Shown piece by piece: positions 43,976 through 56,030 of a stretch of DNA of 64,000 bases. The notes under the pieces were generated by a model. It made no database searches and had not been told where the DNA came from. It saw only the letters and a program-made list of their open reading frames with translations. This DNA is from Deuterostichococcus epilithicus. Its lineage: Eukaryota > Chlorophyta > Trebouxiophyceae > Prasiolales > Stichococcaceae. Positions within the stretch are counted from its first letter, which is position 1; every line of letters starts with the position of its first letter. The stretch spans positions 1,364,001-1,428,000 of the forward strand of contig JAVTLE010000023.1 of assembly GCA_033439295.1 (NCBI GenBank). The letters are read 5' to 3'. Both the position numbers and the translations under genes were made by a program.

Positions 43976-44020
43976 CGTGGGCCACTTGCATCCATTCCGG
44001 GTGGGGTTCGCGCGCATCCG

Positions 44021-44062
44021 AGGAGCGGCGTCGTGTCACTCGCATGACGCGGGCCACTTGCG
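44021..44062 (+). repeat. Copy of the nucleoplasmin-like gene stop region in its 3' UTR
   Basis: Direct copy of about 43949-43990 (end of the last exon, including VVSLA and its TGA), 72 bases downstream. Only a few mismatches, so it may be young. Confidence 0.9.
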
Positions 44063-44523
44063 GCGATTTTGGGGTTGATTCGGGGTTCAAGCGAACCGTC
44101 CTGGACGGACTGTCAGGGCGGCCGCCGCCGGCATTATTCTGGTGACACAGTTGAAGAGCGTGCTCTCCGTCGACAGGCGTCAGTGCTGTTGTCGTGGTGT
44201 GAGTTGTTGGTGCAGAGTCGCCGCTGAGCACAAGGTGCTTTCATTCAGAGGTCTCAGATGCTGTCTCGTCTTCCCACGATGTCACATGAAACAACAGATG
44301 TGACCAGAGCGCAAACCAGTCGAGCCAATCGACCGCTTCAGCACACATCTGTCACGAGCTCCTACGAAGCTGTCGGATTGAGAGACAAAGAGTCACGATG
44401 CTCTTCTCTCAGGCTGAACACGAGACCAGACCAGCCGAAACAAGAACACCCGTCACACGTCACTAAGCCACAGACGGCTCCTGCAATGGTCATAGCACCT
44501 GCCGGCAAGGACCTGGTAGTCGC
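44063..44523. other. Intergenic, convergent ends
   Basis: No recognisable feature apart from the stop-region copy just upstream. Confidence 0.45.
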
Positions 44524-46061
44524 TCACCAGGCGGCTATGCTGCCGTCCGCCAAGCCTGCCTCCTCCTCCGGCGTGCTGGGCCTGCCGAGGACAGCGTTCC
44601 TGTGCGGGTACCTGTCACGATAATGAAACAGAATTCAGTTTCTAAGATTGTGGGATCTGGTGCCAAAACTCGGCGATTTTGGAAAGGTTTCGGTTGGATT
44701 TCAGCAAAAATCTGAAATCTTAGAACTTACCTTCCCCACTTCTGAATAACCGAGCGGTGTGCCTCTGCGAATTTGACCATCAGCTCCAGGTGATCAGCCA
44801 CTGCTTCAGCGCCAGGAATTGGGCGGACTTCCTTCAGGCTGTCAGACACCAGGCCCTTCAGTTGCTGCGTGCACACCACAAAAGCCATCAGTCATGAGGT
44901 GCTGCGCTCAATCCTGGCAACAACGCTTGCAAGCAGCCACGCCAGCAGGGTTGATCAAGCCCGATGAGGGCGCCCCAAGCGACTCATCACACGCTCATAC
45001 CGCACCTCATGCCGCGCCGAGCTTTCAGAGTGCATGAGCGGCATCATTGCAAACGTCTGAGCCATTGGCTGCAGCCGTGTAAAGTCCTGGCTGGCCTGCA
45101 CAGTCGGCATGACATAGAATCAGCATGCCAGGCCTTCGCAATGTGCACTTTTCAATCATTGCATACAACCAACACCGCAAGCATTACAAGAACGTGTGGA
45201 CCTTCAATGTTTCCCGACACAGCAGGCCGAAGCGCAGCGTACCAGAAGCCGGTCTGTGAATTGCAGAGCCAGGTCGTCGAGCGAGTACATCCTTGCTGTA
45301 CCGCGGTAGGCATTCCTGCGGCCACAGCGAAGCGCTCGTCTCCCATGCGCGGGCTTTGCAGGGTCGGAGGATGCAGCTTGTATCGCGACGTGCGAAGCGA
45401 AGCAGCTGCTGCGCCTCCCCAAACCCTTGACAGCAGGCATGCTCGACCATTCTCAACCTACACAGCAGAGCTGGAGCAACTTGAAGGCGGAGCGTATGGG
45501 TGTCCTCGAGCACCTGGCCAGCTGGTCGGCGAGGATGATGGCGGCTAGCTGCTCGTACGTCTTGTCCCAATCCCGGAAGCGCCCCTCGGCCAGGTCCGAC
45601 AGGTCGCCGCCAAACCGCTGCGCCATGCGTCGATGTATTCATGGTTCCACCCCACAAGGCTGATACTCAAGCTGGCACTGGTGCGCAGCACGCTGCCGTG
45701 CTGCATGCCTATTTTCTTCACACTCGTAGCCTCAACTGCTTGGCCCCGCAAATACACCAAGTACTGTGGTCACACTTGGCGAATTTCGTCGTCGATGTCG
45801 CCGCCTCCGCCGTACCAGATCCTCTGCTTGCTCTTGTCGACAGAGCCCCACGGCGCATCCGCAAAATCAGCACCAAACCTGCACAATTACCGGCACAATC
45901 AGGTGTTGCAGCAAAGGGAGGGACTGAGCTTGGCGCTGCGGGGTGCAGCGCCAATACGACGGTGTCTCAGCTCACCAGAAGTCGAGCACGTCACGGGCGC
46001 GCGGGTGCAGGTCCGCGTCAATCGGCAGCACTTCTGGCTGCCGGAGGCCCTGGACGGCCAT
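44524..46061 (-). CDS. DUF924 family protein
   Basis: A conserved all-helical (TPR-like) protein of unknown biochemical role, widespread in bacteria and plants. Exon 1 from 46061 gives LHPRARDVLDFW (the family start) and splices TG|G into FGADFADAPWGSVDKSKQRI and GGGGDIDDEIRQ (about 45775-45877). Further exons read RFGGDLSDLAEGRFRDWDKT, LAAIILADQLAR, RGTARMYSLDDLALQFTDRL, DFTRLQPMAQTFAMMPLMHS, LVSDSLKEVRPIPGAEAVAD and FAEAHRSVIQKWGR, ending with PHRNAVLGRPSTPEEEAGLA to TGA 44524-44526. The order of motifs matches the family throughout. Exact limits of the middle exons were not fixed. Confidence 0.88.
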
Positions 46062-46683
46062 GGCTCTGAGCTGCTGCCTCTGCCTCGGAGCAAGATGTGT
46101 AACCAAGTTTTTGGGGTAGGAGCGGGGCTTTGTCAAGAAGATCGCGCTGGTTCCAAGTGCTCTCAGACATGCTGTCATTTCGCTTGTGCAAGACAAACGC
46201 AAATTCGTCTTGCTGCATGGGAATGACGTTGCGATCTCTCAAGATCTCTCAAGATCGCACCGATTGGTGAACGATTCCCCTTCCTCCGCCTGCGCACGGA
46301 AACGGAGAGCTTTTGCGGTCCGAAAAACGCAAACGAATTTGAATCCAAGACTATTGCATGCTTCCGCACAAGACCGCAATCGGCGTCACTCACTGAGGTG
46401 TTCCAGATTCCCCGTCAAGCGTGGCCAAAAGTTGCAGTGTCTGTGTTCTCAATTCCGACATCATCTGGGTGCAGTGCCAAAGGCAAGCTCGCACCTGCAC
46501 CCTTTCATCAACAGGTTCTCAAAAGGTCAGACAGTATGCATTCCTTCATGGAGATATCTGAAAGCGCAGAAACTTGCCAGCTGCCCTGGGCAAGCATGGT
46601 GCCTAGTTGTGTGATGACGGCACGCGGCGAGTCATCAATTCGTGAACTGGCTCCTGCGAGATTATCGTTCACGTACCGCAGGA
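46062..46683. other. Divergent promoter region of DUF924 and RWP-RK
   Basis: About 620 bases. A plus-strand frame is open back to 46398, so the RWP-RK start could be upstream of the ATG I chose. Confidence 0.4.
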
Positions 46684-49455
46684 TGGCGATGGATCCGCTC
46701 TGGCCGCATCATAGCCAGCCGCTGCTTCCTCCTTTCCATGGCGGCGGCATGCCAGGGGGCGGCATGTGGCTGCCGCCTGCAGAGCTGCTTGCAGGGGCAC
46801 CTGCAGACTCGAGCACCTTTCTTCCGGGCTTCCCATTCCGCGACATCGCAGCCCAGGCTCCCTTGGATTTCAGCCCGGCCACTGCTCGGGTGCTAGAGGC
46901 ATTCCAGCCGCCGCCGGTGTGCGAGCCGGTGGAAGCAGCAGGCCTGCAGATGACGCATGACGAGTGGGGCGTGTTGCAAGAGGTCCTGCGTCCTGCTGAG
47001 GTGAAAAGATAGCCTGCTGGTGCAGTTGTATATCATCTTTCACATTCAATGCTGTGATGTGCAACATGTGAATCACAGGACGCTTCTTGGTTTGTCGTAT
47101 GCAGATATCCATTTTCGGAGCTGCGAACATCAGCCCCACGACAGCAGCGGTGCTGACGCTGGCAGACTCGTCTGCTGCGATGTCGCCGGCATTCAGCCTG
47201 CCGCACCCACACGGGACCAGCACGGTGCTGCCCGGTGACCTCGCCGCTACGCCGCTAGGGTCGTGGCCTGCTGGCCTGATGAGCTCGGAGCCATCAAACA
47301 GTAAGCGGGGCTCTGCTGCGAGCGCCTGCTGCTTCAGCTCCACCTGTATGGAACAGCATGCACCAAAAAAGACTGCCGGCGGACCGGTTCCGCAGTGTAC
47401 GCGCGCACACCAGCTGTGCCGACTGCTCCCTTGCAGGTCGTTGGGACAATTCATTCTTGCCGCCGCCGCCGCCGCTGAGGCTGCCGCCCGCAATTGACGA
47501 GAGGTCCGCTCTGCGGCAGTCTGATGCAGCCCAGCCTATGCAGATGCTGGAGGTGCAGGTGCGAGTATCTGGTGGCTGAGCACATCGTATCGTGTCGCCT
47601 CGTTCCAACGGAGGTGTGCTCATCACGCTGATGCGCGGTGGTCAACCCCCTTTACCTGCATTTCAGTGTTCATGGAGCATTAAACTTTGCCACATGGTGG
47701 CCAACTTTCTCGCAATGCGAATGTAACCCAGCACTCACGGCTGAGTCTGCCTGCAGATCGCTAAACAGCGACTGCCAAACGGCCAGCTGGCCAATGTCGT
47801 ACGCTGCACGGATGAGACCGCTGCCCGCATGGACCAGGAAGATGTGGCGGCACAGCTGGCGCGCCTGACCGTCTCCATCGCCACCGGCGCCCTCTCGCTG
47901 AAGGACCTTGGTGCGCATCCTGAATATCCTGTGTTCGTCAACGTACAGAGCCAACCGGAGATATACGTGCCGCAGTTGCTGCAAGCTGCACCCGACTGCT
48001 GTGGACCCGCTCAGGTCTGGCTGCTCGTGTGCCTGCAGGCGAGTGCAGCGACAGCGCGCAGCTGCCACTGCCGCCGGGCGCATCCCATGCTGCCGGTGGC
48101 ACCTCGCACCAAGGCGGTGCCAGCGGCGACGAGGCGCCGCACGACTCTGGCGCCGGCAGTGCACAGCGCGCCCATCGGTACGCGTGATTTCCGAGTCCGC
48201 ATGCTTGTCCAACGTTACTCTGTGGCCCAGCATGCTATTGTTTCATGAGCTGGTGAGGCATCTGGTGCAAGTGCACCCGCTTGATGGTGTAGGAGGCACA
48301 GAGAAGAGAAAAGGAAAGTCGCAGCTGTCAGCCTGATTGCAGTGCAGTGAAGGCTTTTTGGCGCTGCAGGTGTCGACCTCAGACGGCGCCTGCCGGGACT
48401 GCGCAGTCGCCTTCGCTGCGTGTCACCGTAGCGCTACATGAGACCAGCGGCGTGCGATCTAGATGCATGCGCACACGCACATGGATCGTTCGTCGTCAGT
48501 CGGTCGTCTGCAGAGTAGGCAAGGCGGCGTGCAGAAGCAGCAGTCGAGCCGGCAGCCGGGTTGTCGGCTCAGACCCTGCAGCCTCGGCTAGTCGTGACGC
48601 AGCTGCCGGTCAGCACGGCAGCCTCAGCGATCACGGCGCCGGCAGTCGCTCACTCGGCAGCGGCAGCACGTCTGCAGGCTCCGCCATCAGTGACCTCATC
48701 GCCGAGCAGTCCGTCGACTGCAATGGCGTCATGACCCTGCGCCTGAAGCCGCTCAGCCCGCAAGCTGCCATGCTGGCGAAACGGAGAGCGCTTGCCGACG
48801 CGGCGGTCGCGAGGGCAGCAGCCTACCAGGGGCGTTCTGACGATTTGGGTGCCTCCTCATCCGAATCCGACGATGATGGCGGGCGCAGCATCTGGCTACA
48901 CGAGCGGCACGCCGGCAAGACCTTGCAACCGCATCTTGAAGGCACCGCATCACATGCGGATGATGGCGGTGGCGGCTGCGGCTCACCAAGGCCAGCATCC
49001 GCTTCAGCAGCGCAGGCGGCGGCGGCGGCGTCAGGTAGCAGCCCCGCGGCCTTGAGCAAGCGCGAAAGCGTCAGCCGCATCACAGTGAAGTTTCTGGAAG
49101 CGAGTGGCTTCTTCGATCGCCCCATACAGGTGTGTGCCTGCCTGCATCGGCGGCTTTGCTGAAGTCACGAATCACGTACCCGGCTTGCAGGTGCGAGCCA
49201 GTGTATTCGAGCTTCATGCGGGCGTGAATGACCACCGTTGGCGCTTGCTCAGCTGATGCATTACCTGTGCGTGAGCAGGAGGCTGCAGACGAGCTCAAGG
49301 TTGGCGTCACGACACTGAAGAAGATCTGCCGGGGTGCAAACATCCAGCGGTGGCCATACAGGAAGCGCGGGTACGTCAAGCGGCTGCTCAAGCGGTCAGA
49401 CCAGATGATCGCTCACGCGAAGGAGAAGACGGAAGGGCAGAGGAAAAGGAAATGA
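46684..49455 (+). CDS. RWP-RK domain transcription factor
   Basis: Plant/algal DNA-binding factor of the family that controls nitrogen response and gametogenesis. The chosen start MAMDPLWPHHSQPLLPPFHG (46684) opens a Pro/Gly-rich region; EVLRPAE precedes a donor near 47000. Later exons give ISIFGAANISPTTAAVLTLA (from about 47104), RWDNSFLPPPPPL (from about 47437), IAKQRLPNGQLANVVRCTDE and DQEDVAAQLARLTVSIATGA (about 47758-48010), and a long Ser/Ala/Gly linker. The last two exons build the RWP-RK domain: SRITVKFLEASGFFDRPIQ, then AADELKVGVTTLKKICRGAN followed by IQRWPYRKR (Tyr where most members have His). The protein ends basic, QRKRK, at TGA 49453-49455. No PB1 domain is seen, so it is RKD-like rather than NLP. 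Confidence 0.86.
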
Positions 49456-49638
49456 TGTGGCCCTTGTGATTGCAGGCGTGCGCACAGGCTGTTCAAGGTG
49501 CAACCCAAAACTGAGTGAAGCACCACCAAATCCAAGCTGCATCCAGCAACGTTTGCTAGGCTGCGAGAGTTGCTATCCCCCTCTCCCTCCCTACCGCGAT
49601 GTAGTCTACCCCGATAATCAATGTCAGAAAAATAACAT

Positions 49639-50852
49639 TCAAGCGCGGTCCAGCAGCTGCACCGGGAGGAGCACATTGACCTTGTTGGTCTCGACAATGC
49701 AGCCGTTGACCAGCATCTCGTCCAACACAAAGTGCGCCTGCGTCCCGTACAAATCCAGCGGTCAGGCAATCACCGTGAAACACAAGCATGCAGGTGCTGC
49801 CGCACCAGAACACTGTTGCCTGGAGCGACCGGCGCCTGGCGCCTGCGCCCGGCATGCTGCACACTGGCCTGCTGCATGCAGCCATGCCGGCAGATGACAC
49901 CAGGATTGTGAGGATGAGGGAGCGTGAGAGCAGTCATGGACAGAAATGCTGTGCATCGCAGCAGGTGGAGGAAGCCAAGCACGCCACCTCAGAGGCCTGA
50001 AACGCTAGAGTCTAGCCGCATCATTCCCAGGTTCACTTGAGGTCCAGCTTGCACTGCGTAGCGATCCAGCATGACTAAGTAAAAGACAGGCGCACCATTT
50101 CCAAGTTGAACATGAGGTCCAGCTCGCACACGTTGCTGAAGTAGCGGTCCAGCGTCTCCACCAGGCAGTGGATGAACTCCAGGATCGCCAGCTCGTTCTA
50201 CGTACGCATGTGAATGTCAGCACACGTCAGACTTTCGAGACGCACTGCAGCGATACATTTTGTGCAATGCTGCTGAATCAGGATGGAGAACAGCTTGCCG
50301 TGGTTGTGCCGGGACCGTTGACTGAACGTGAATGCATTCTGAATTTGGGGCGAGATCTTGTGCACTGACTGTTTGTGTAATGAACCCACCTCCTCGCCAT
50401 CAACACCCACGATGAAGAACAGGGATGCATATCGCCGGTAGATGACCTTGTAGTTGCGCTGCTCCACGAAGGAGCACTGCAGGCACAGCGCAGGATGTCA
50501 TCTCCATCGGCAAGGGTGACAGGTGGTGAAGCAGGGCACTGACGGCAGTGGCCCGAGCATAAGCTCCTGGCAGTGGTGCAGCACCAGCACAAGCACATGC
50601 TCGAGCCTCAAGTGCGAGGCAGCTGTTCTGATCAGCGCAGCCTTGCATGGTAGCAGAACCGAAGCCTGGTTGTTGCTGACTCAAACTCACCTGCTTTTCC
50701 GAGCGCGCCAGACACTTCCGCACGATCTCGCCCTCCAGTGCACGCCGCTCCTCCACGCTCATGCTGGCGTCCGTGTACTTTGCCAGCCGCGTCTGCCCCT
50801 GCTTGTTGACCAGCAGCACGAACTTGACGCCGGCGCCGCCGCCCGAGCTCAT
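49639..50852 (-). CDS. AP4S: AP-4 adaptor complex sigma subunit
   Basis: Small subunit of the trans-Golgi AP-4 coat. Exon 1 from 50852: [39 protein letters not shown], ending EKQ before a GTGAGT donor (about 50692). Exon 2: [20 protein letters not shown] and FIVGVDGEE. Exon 3: [20 protein letters not shown] and [14 protein letters not shown] (about 50095-50201). Exon 4: [20 protein letters not shown] then [10 protein letters not shown] to TGA 49639-49641. The [11 protein letters not shown] start and the ending [15 protein letters not shown] distinguish AP-4 sigma from AP-1 and AP-2. It partners the AP-4 mu encoded 32 kb upstream. Confidence 0.94.
50021..50085 (-). repeat. Copy of the AP-4 sigma exon 3 3' end
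   Basis: Diverged copy of about 50095-50155 ([19 protein letters not shown]), about 70 bases downstream in gene sense. Frame and sense are lost after LDRY. Confidence 0.75.
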
Positions 50853-51492
50853 GGCGCCGCGCCGCGGGTGCCGTGGGCTCCAACGAGCGAGCTTTCTGTT
50901 CCGTTTAACGGGTTGGCGCAGCAGAAGCTGCCGGTCTCACACGCGAAGCGCAACGCTAGGGACTGATGCAAGCAGTAGTAGGCTTCGCCTTCCTCACTGC
51001 GTCACAGCAGAGGTGCAGCTCGCCACCGAGCAGACAGCGCCTCGGCAACTATGCAAACCAGGACAAGTTGCAGCAGGGAATGCTAGCGTCGCTGACGGAA
51101 TCGATGTAGTGGATCCTTGGCGTGCAGCTTGCTGACAGGTCTTTTCCGCTTGCTGACTTGTCGATCGGTTGTCTCTGATTTCACGGGGCACAGATCCTCA
51201 AGCGCTGCGTGCAGAGCTTCGACACGATCTGGAGCGTGTCGACGTTGTTTGAGAGACTGCTAAACGTCATGAGAACACGCTTTGGTGCCGCGTGCGATGG
51301 TGCTGTTTCAGGTTTCAGGTACCGACCTCGTGACTACCAACTAGTTGGTCATGCACTGCGGTCTTGGCGGAATCGGCGGAATGAGTCCGCGCCCACAAGG
51401 AGCTCGAGACGGCTGCTATTTGGTATTGGGCTGCAGGAAAGTACAGCGGTAGCGGTCTTACAGAGCCGCAGTGCCAGCTGCCGAGGTTAATT
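50853..51492. other. Intergenic, AP-4 sigma upstream and CDKAL1 downstream
   Basis: 640 bases. An open plus-strand frame exists at 51209-51490 but looks like chance. No repeat was recognised. Confidence 0.4.
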
Positions 51493-54400
51493 TCAGCCTT
51501 GTGCCAGCGTCAACACGCCCGTCGCCAGCACGCCGCACATGCCAAGCACAGCGCCGATGCACAGCAGCACATCTACCAGCTGCGCCTCCTGCAGCAAAAC
51601 GCTGATGAGCCCTGCCTGCGTCGGCACTGCCAGCGGTGCTGCCTTCTCCTCGGCCTGCGGGGTCGGCGCAGCGCCGCCGTCACCGCGGTTGACCGCCGCT
51701 GCCGGAGCCACGCTGCTGTCTTTGGCAGGCTTGGCGCCGTCGCCCTGCCGTCGCCGTGCTGTGTCGGCGTCGCCAGCGGCGTCGCCGCTGCCAGTCTGCT
51801 CGCCGCTGCTGGACGCTGCTGGGGATGATGCATCCATGCAGCACGCGGTGTCAGAGCCGCACGTGCTGCAGCCGTGCTCCGGCTCAGCGCCGCCGAGCGC
51901 CGCCTCGTCTGCCGGTGCACGAGCGGCCGCAGCGTCGGTAGTGCGCGGCGCCGCCGAGTCGCCGTCCGTCTGCTGAGCCGACCGAGTCCCCGTCGGAGCG
52001 CTGGCACTGCTGCTCACCTCCGCTGGCGGACTGTACAGTGTGCGGAGCAGCTCGCCGCGCACAGACCAGCGGCTGGCGGCGATGATGCGCACCTCGGCCG
52101 TGCTGCCCATCAGGCCAGGCTGCGGCTGTATCAGCACCTGCGCCGGGTGAGCGAAGACTCAAGACTGCATGTCAGTGTTCGAGCGGAAGGTGCGGGATGC
52201 ATCCAGCCCGGGCATCCATGCACAGGGCGGCGCCAGGTCTGTGGTGCGCTGCAAACACGCTGCGATGGCAGTCAGAGTCCTCATCGGTCGCCTGAGTGAC
52301 TGGCCCGCTGCCACGCACATCTGGCAGTGCCTGTATTGCTGTAGTTCCCTCACCTGCGCATAGCTGGAAGTATGGCCGACGAGGCTAGTGCCGTCGGCGG
52401 CGACGTCCACAACTGTGACGCGCTGCACGCTGCCGACCAGGGCATCATAGCAGTCGGTGAACGAGTCGACAACCTTGGTGAGCTGCCGGCTGCGCGTCTT
52501 CACGACCTGCCCCGGCACCTGCGTGGGTGAGGAGGGGAAGATCCGTGAAGAGAACTTGACCGCGAGCCTCCGGTCATGGTGATCTCGCAATGCTCTGCAA
52601 CCTCCAGACCAGCAATGCGGCAATTCCCTACGACTTGCGTTGACAGCTCCGACAGCTTGCAACCTCAAGCCAGAGCTGGAGTCTCGGATACCTGTTGACG
52701 ACTCCTGCACTGGCGGCACGCGGTCTGTTGCAGAGGGAGAAAGATGCGCGCATGGGATTGGGNGGGGAGGGGCGGGGGGGGGGACCTTCTTCATGCGGGC
52801 GGCGGGCGTGCCTGGGCGGCTGTAGAACTGGCTGATGTGGCAGTGCGGGAACCGGTACTTTTCCACAAGCGCCACCGTCTCTGCAAAGTCCTCCTCCGTC
52901 TCCCCGGGAAAGCCTGCCAGACCAGTTTCATGTGTCAGACAACACTTTGTTGGGAAGCCTGTGGGTTTCGGTGTCTCTGTCGCAGTCGACAGGCTGCCGA
53001 AAGTGTGTCAAACGCTGCCGTGCGCGACTGACCCTCCGGACTCTCCGGCTGCCGGCCGCACGCACTTGGCACCTGTGCTGCCTACACGCTCCCGCACAGA
53101 CACCTGCACCTGTACCATCTGCAACATAAGAACGTACAAAAAGGGCGAGGTCAGTCAAGGACAAGTCGGACGTGAGTCAAAGCCGCACCGCAGATGATGT
53201 CGGTAGCGAACTCCATGCCCGGCACCAGGGCCGTGAGGGTGTCCACCACCCGCTCGAACTCTGCCACGGTGTACTCCCGGTTCATGGCCGTCAGCACCCT
53301 GCAATTCGAGTTTGATCCTGTTCAACCCGTCTGGAGGAGGCTCAACTTTTCTGCTCAGAGTCTTCGTGACTTTTGAAAAAGACCCTGTCACTGCCTGGCA
53401 TGGGCAGGGTCGAAGCTGCGCGATTCCAATGTCATCGCATCCGCTACACGGGTCTGTGTGACCAGAGCGCCAGCCAGCCAGCCAGAGACAGGGTTCCTCA
53501 GAGACAGCCAGGCAGCCCACCTGTCGCTGCCGGCCTGCACGGGGATGTGCAGGAAGGCGAAGACGCGAGGGTCCTGAAGATACCGCGCAATGGCCTCCAG
53601 ATGCTCCAGGATGAACGGCTGCAATCGCGAACATTCAGATCAGCTTCGAGGGTCCAATTTGTATCGACTCTACCTCCGGAGGTGCTGCGGAATAGCCTCC
53701 AGATGCTCCAGGAAGGGGCTGCGGTTTCACGCAATGTAGAGGTTGATCAGCTTTGCAGGGTTTCACAAGTGTGCAAGCCCTCAACGAAACGGTTGTGGCT
53801 GCCGAGACAGTGTGCAGAGCCATGGCACTGCGTGCGTGCTTGTGGGGCACATCCTGACACCGGTCAACCCTCACAGAAACACGCACCGGGTTGGTCATGC
53901 CGATGCGCAGCATGGTGGAGCCGTCGGGGGGCAGTACCGCCACCAGCGCGCCGAGCAGCGCCGGCAGGCTGCTGCCGATATCGCGGCCCCAGGCGCCGGT
54001 GTCCTCCGAGCTCAGCCAGATCTCGCGCACCTGCAATTGACTGAGTGCTATCACCAGCAGCATCGGTGCTGGCTGTTCGACACCGTGCACGGGTTGCGCC
54101 CAAAAGCATGGTCGGCCGCCGGCATACCACCTGCAGCGCGGCGACGGGCAGTCCCGGCCAACCATCACTGGATTTTTCACAATCGGGCAGCGGACATACA
54201 TGCTATAATTGCATTTGTGTTTGGGCCCCAGTCCCCCCCTTCCCCCCTCCGCGGCTACTGAGTAGCCCCAAGGCTACTTTTCCAACTTTCTCCTCCCTGC
54301 GCCAACAGCGGCAGACACTGCAACACGGCACCAAATGTGCACAAGGCCTACATGGCCTTTAGCATAGCACATGCAAAACAGGAAAGTGTCAGATTGGAAG

Positions 54401-56030
54401 GACGCCTTGAAGAACTGCCAGTCAGCCTAACAAGAACCGAACAATCGACTCAAGGGAGGCGAAACAGCTTACAAGGTCTGGATGTCACCTCGGGTCAGCG
54501 GCCGCCTGCGGGCACACTTCATGAGCGCCTCCAAGAGCGCGTGAGGGTTGCAAGACAGCCGGAATGTATGAGCTGACGCACCTCCGGGTCGGCGACCGCC
54601 TGCCGTGCGCGCTTCACGAGCGCCTGCAGGTCGTAGCTGCCCAGCTCGCCCCGCGCGTGCTTGGTTTTGCAGTAGGTGCAGGCGCCCAGGCAGCCCTGTG
54701 GCGAAATGATGATTGGCTCTGCTGGCTGCCTAGACTGGGCTTCGCATTGGCTGCATACAACCCACGCCTGCGCTCTGATGGCACCCGCGTAACGCGCTCA
54801 TGCACAAGCGTGAATCAAGGGTACTTGGGAGACTGTGGCTGTACTGCTCACCGTGGACAGCGGGATTATCTCGATGTGCCGATTCTTCCGGACCTGTGCA
54901 CGCAACACACTGTCTGCTGCCGAGCTGACATTGACAAAAGATTAGGATGGGACATACGCCATCGTCACCAGAACCACAGCGCTGACAACAGCATCCTACC
55001 TTTGGCAGGTCGAGCCGTGGCAGGGACTTCTTGGCCAGCATGTGGATGCGGTTGCCCTTCAGGGTCTCCTCTACAGCCTCCACTATTCGGTCGATCTGTG
55101 ACACGCCTGCGCGATGGTGATGGCCGGGGTTCGGTGTTACCCTGATTGGCAGTGGGATTGCGTGGCCACAGGGTCAATGGCTGTCCATGCCCAGCGGCAC
55201 CCATGAGCAGCACACATTGCTCACCGATGACTGAGAGACCCTCCAGCGCCTTGGCGTTGTGATCTCCTGCAACCACGAGGTGCCACTTTCAAAGCTTGGC
55301 TGCTTCCGCAGCACCTGCATCACCGCAGTGCAGAGGATTTGCCGGCTTCATGCTTTAGCCGTATGCTCGCGGTGCACCTTGCGGCACGCATCCCGCCACA
55401 ATCAACTTCTTCCCGAGCTGGCGGCCAGTGCCAATGATGTTGTCCATGGCCGACTGGCTGGGGGACTTGACGGTGCACGTGTTGACCAGCCACAGCTCGG
55501 CGGTGTCGCGCTCTGCGTCCGGCAGCAGCGTGTAGCCATACTGCAGACACATGGGGCATTGTGGGTTGGCCAAGTTGGCAGATACGCTGCGTCTGTATGT
55601 GGTTCATAGCAAATCCCACCGTTCTTCGTGCAACTTTAACCCACCTGTGTGAGCATGCCAGCCATGTATTCGCTGTCCGAAATGTTGTGCGAGCAGCCGA
55701 ACGTCCTGCATGTGCACAGCCACACGCCACCTTTGAGCAGCAGGTCATGATGCATCTTTGCAGATAGGGCGGCACGTTGCGGCTTGTCAAGTCCACAAGC
55801 ACACGCGAAGGGCCCAGGCACCTGATCCAGAGTCTCTGCGAACCAGGGACCTGTTGTACCGCTGCATCATCTGCCGCATCGTCATCTGACGCCGTGTCCG
55901 CTGCAGCATCCGCGCCCGTCTGAGGCGTTTGCAAGTTAGTGATTGCCAGCGGCTGCAGCCTGTCTAAACCTCCTGGATCCGACTGCAGGAACAGCTCCTC
56001 TATGTCCAGCACCTCTGTCAAAGTTGCCAT
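51493..56030 (-). CDS. CDKAL1: CDKAL1-type tRNA threonylcarbamoyladenosine methylthiotransferase
   Basis: Radical-SAM enzyme adding 2-methylthio to t6A37 of tRNA. Exon 1 (start 56030) has an acidic leader, then [20 protein letters not shown]. Later: [20 protein letters not shown] and LIVAGCVPQ complete the three UPF0004 cluster Cys. SVIG(EQ)[13 protein letters not shown] follows, then [16 protein letters not shown], the CxxxCxxC radical-SAM motif (about 54650-54700). [51 protein letters not shown] and [18 protein letters not shown] lead to a TRAM-like part ([12 protein letters not shown]). The tail is acidic and Ala-rich with a final hydrophobic helix ([20 protein letters not shown]) before TAG 51493-51495, a tail anchor as in animal CDKAL1. 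It has many exons; some limits are uncertain. Confidence 0.93.
52757..52790 (+). other. Poly-G tract with an undetermined base
   Basis: A G-rich run containing one N, inside a CDKAL1 intron. It is a likely sequencing-difficult site and a candidate G-quadruplex. Confidence 0.8.
53681..53724 (-). repeat. Copy of a CDKAL1 exon 5' end
   Basis: Direct copy of about 53579-53620 ([12 protein letters not shown]) lying about 103 bases upstream of the true exon in gene sense. Confidence 0.85.
54480..54548 (-). repeat. Copy of a CDKAL1 exon 3' end
   Basis: Diverged copy of about 54575-54640 ([13 protein letters not shown], donor GTGCGT), about 90 bases downstream in gene sense. Confidence 0.8.

Noticed and set aside
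51539-51976. Plus-strand frame over the CDKAL1 C-terminal exon
   Set aside because: Complement of the acidic, Ala-rich CDKAL1 tail; no independent signal.
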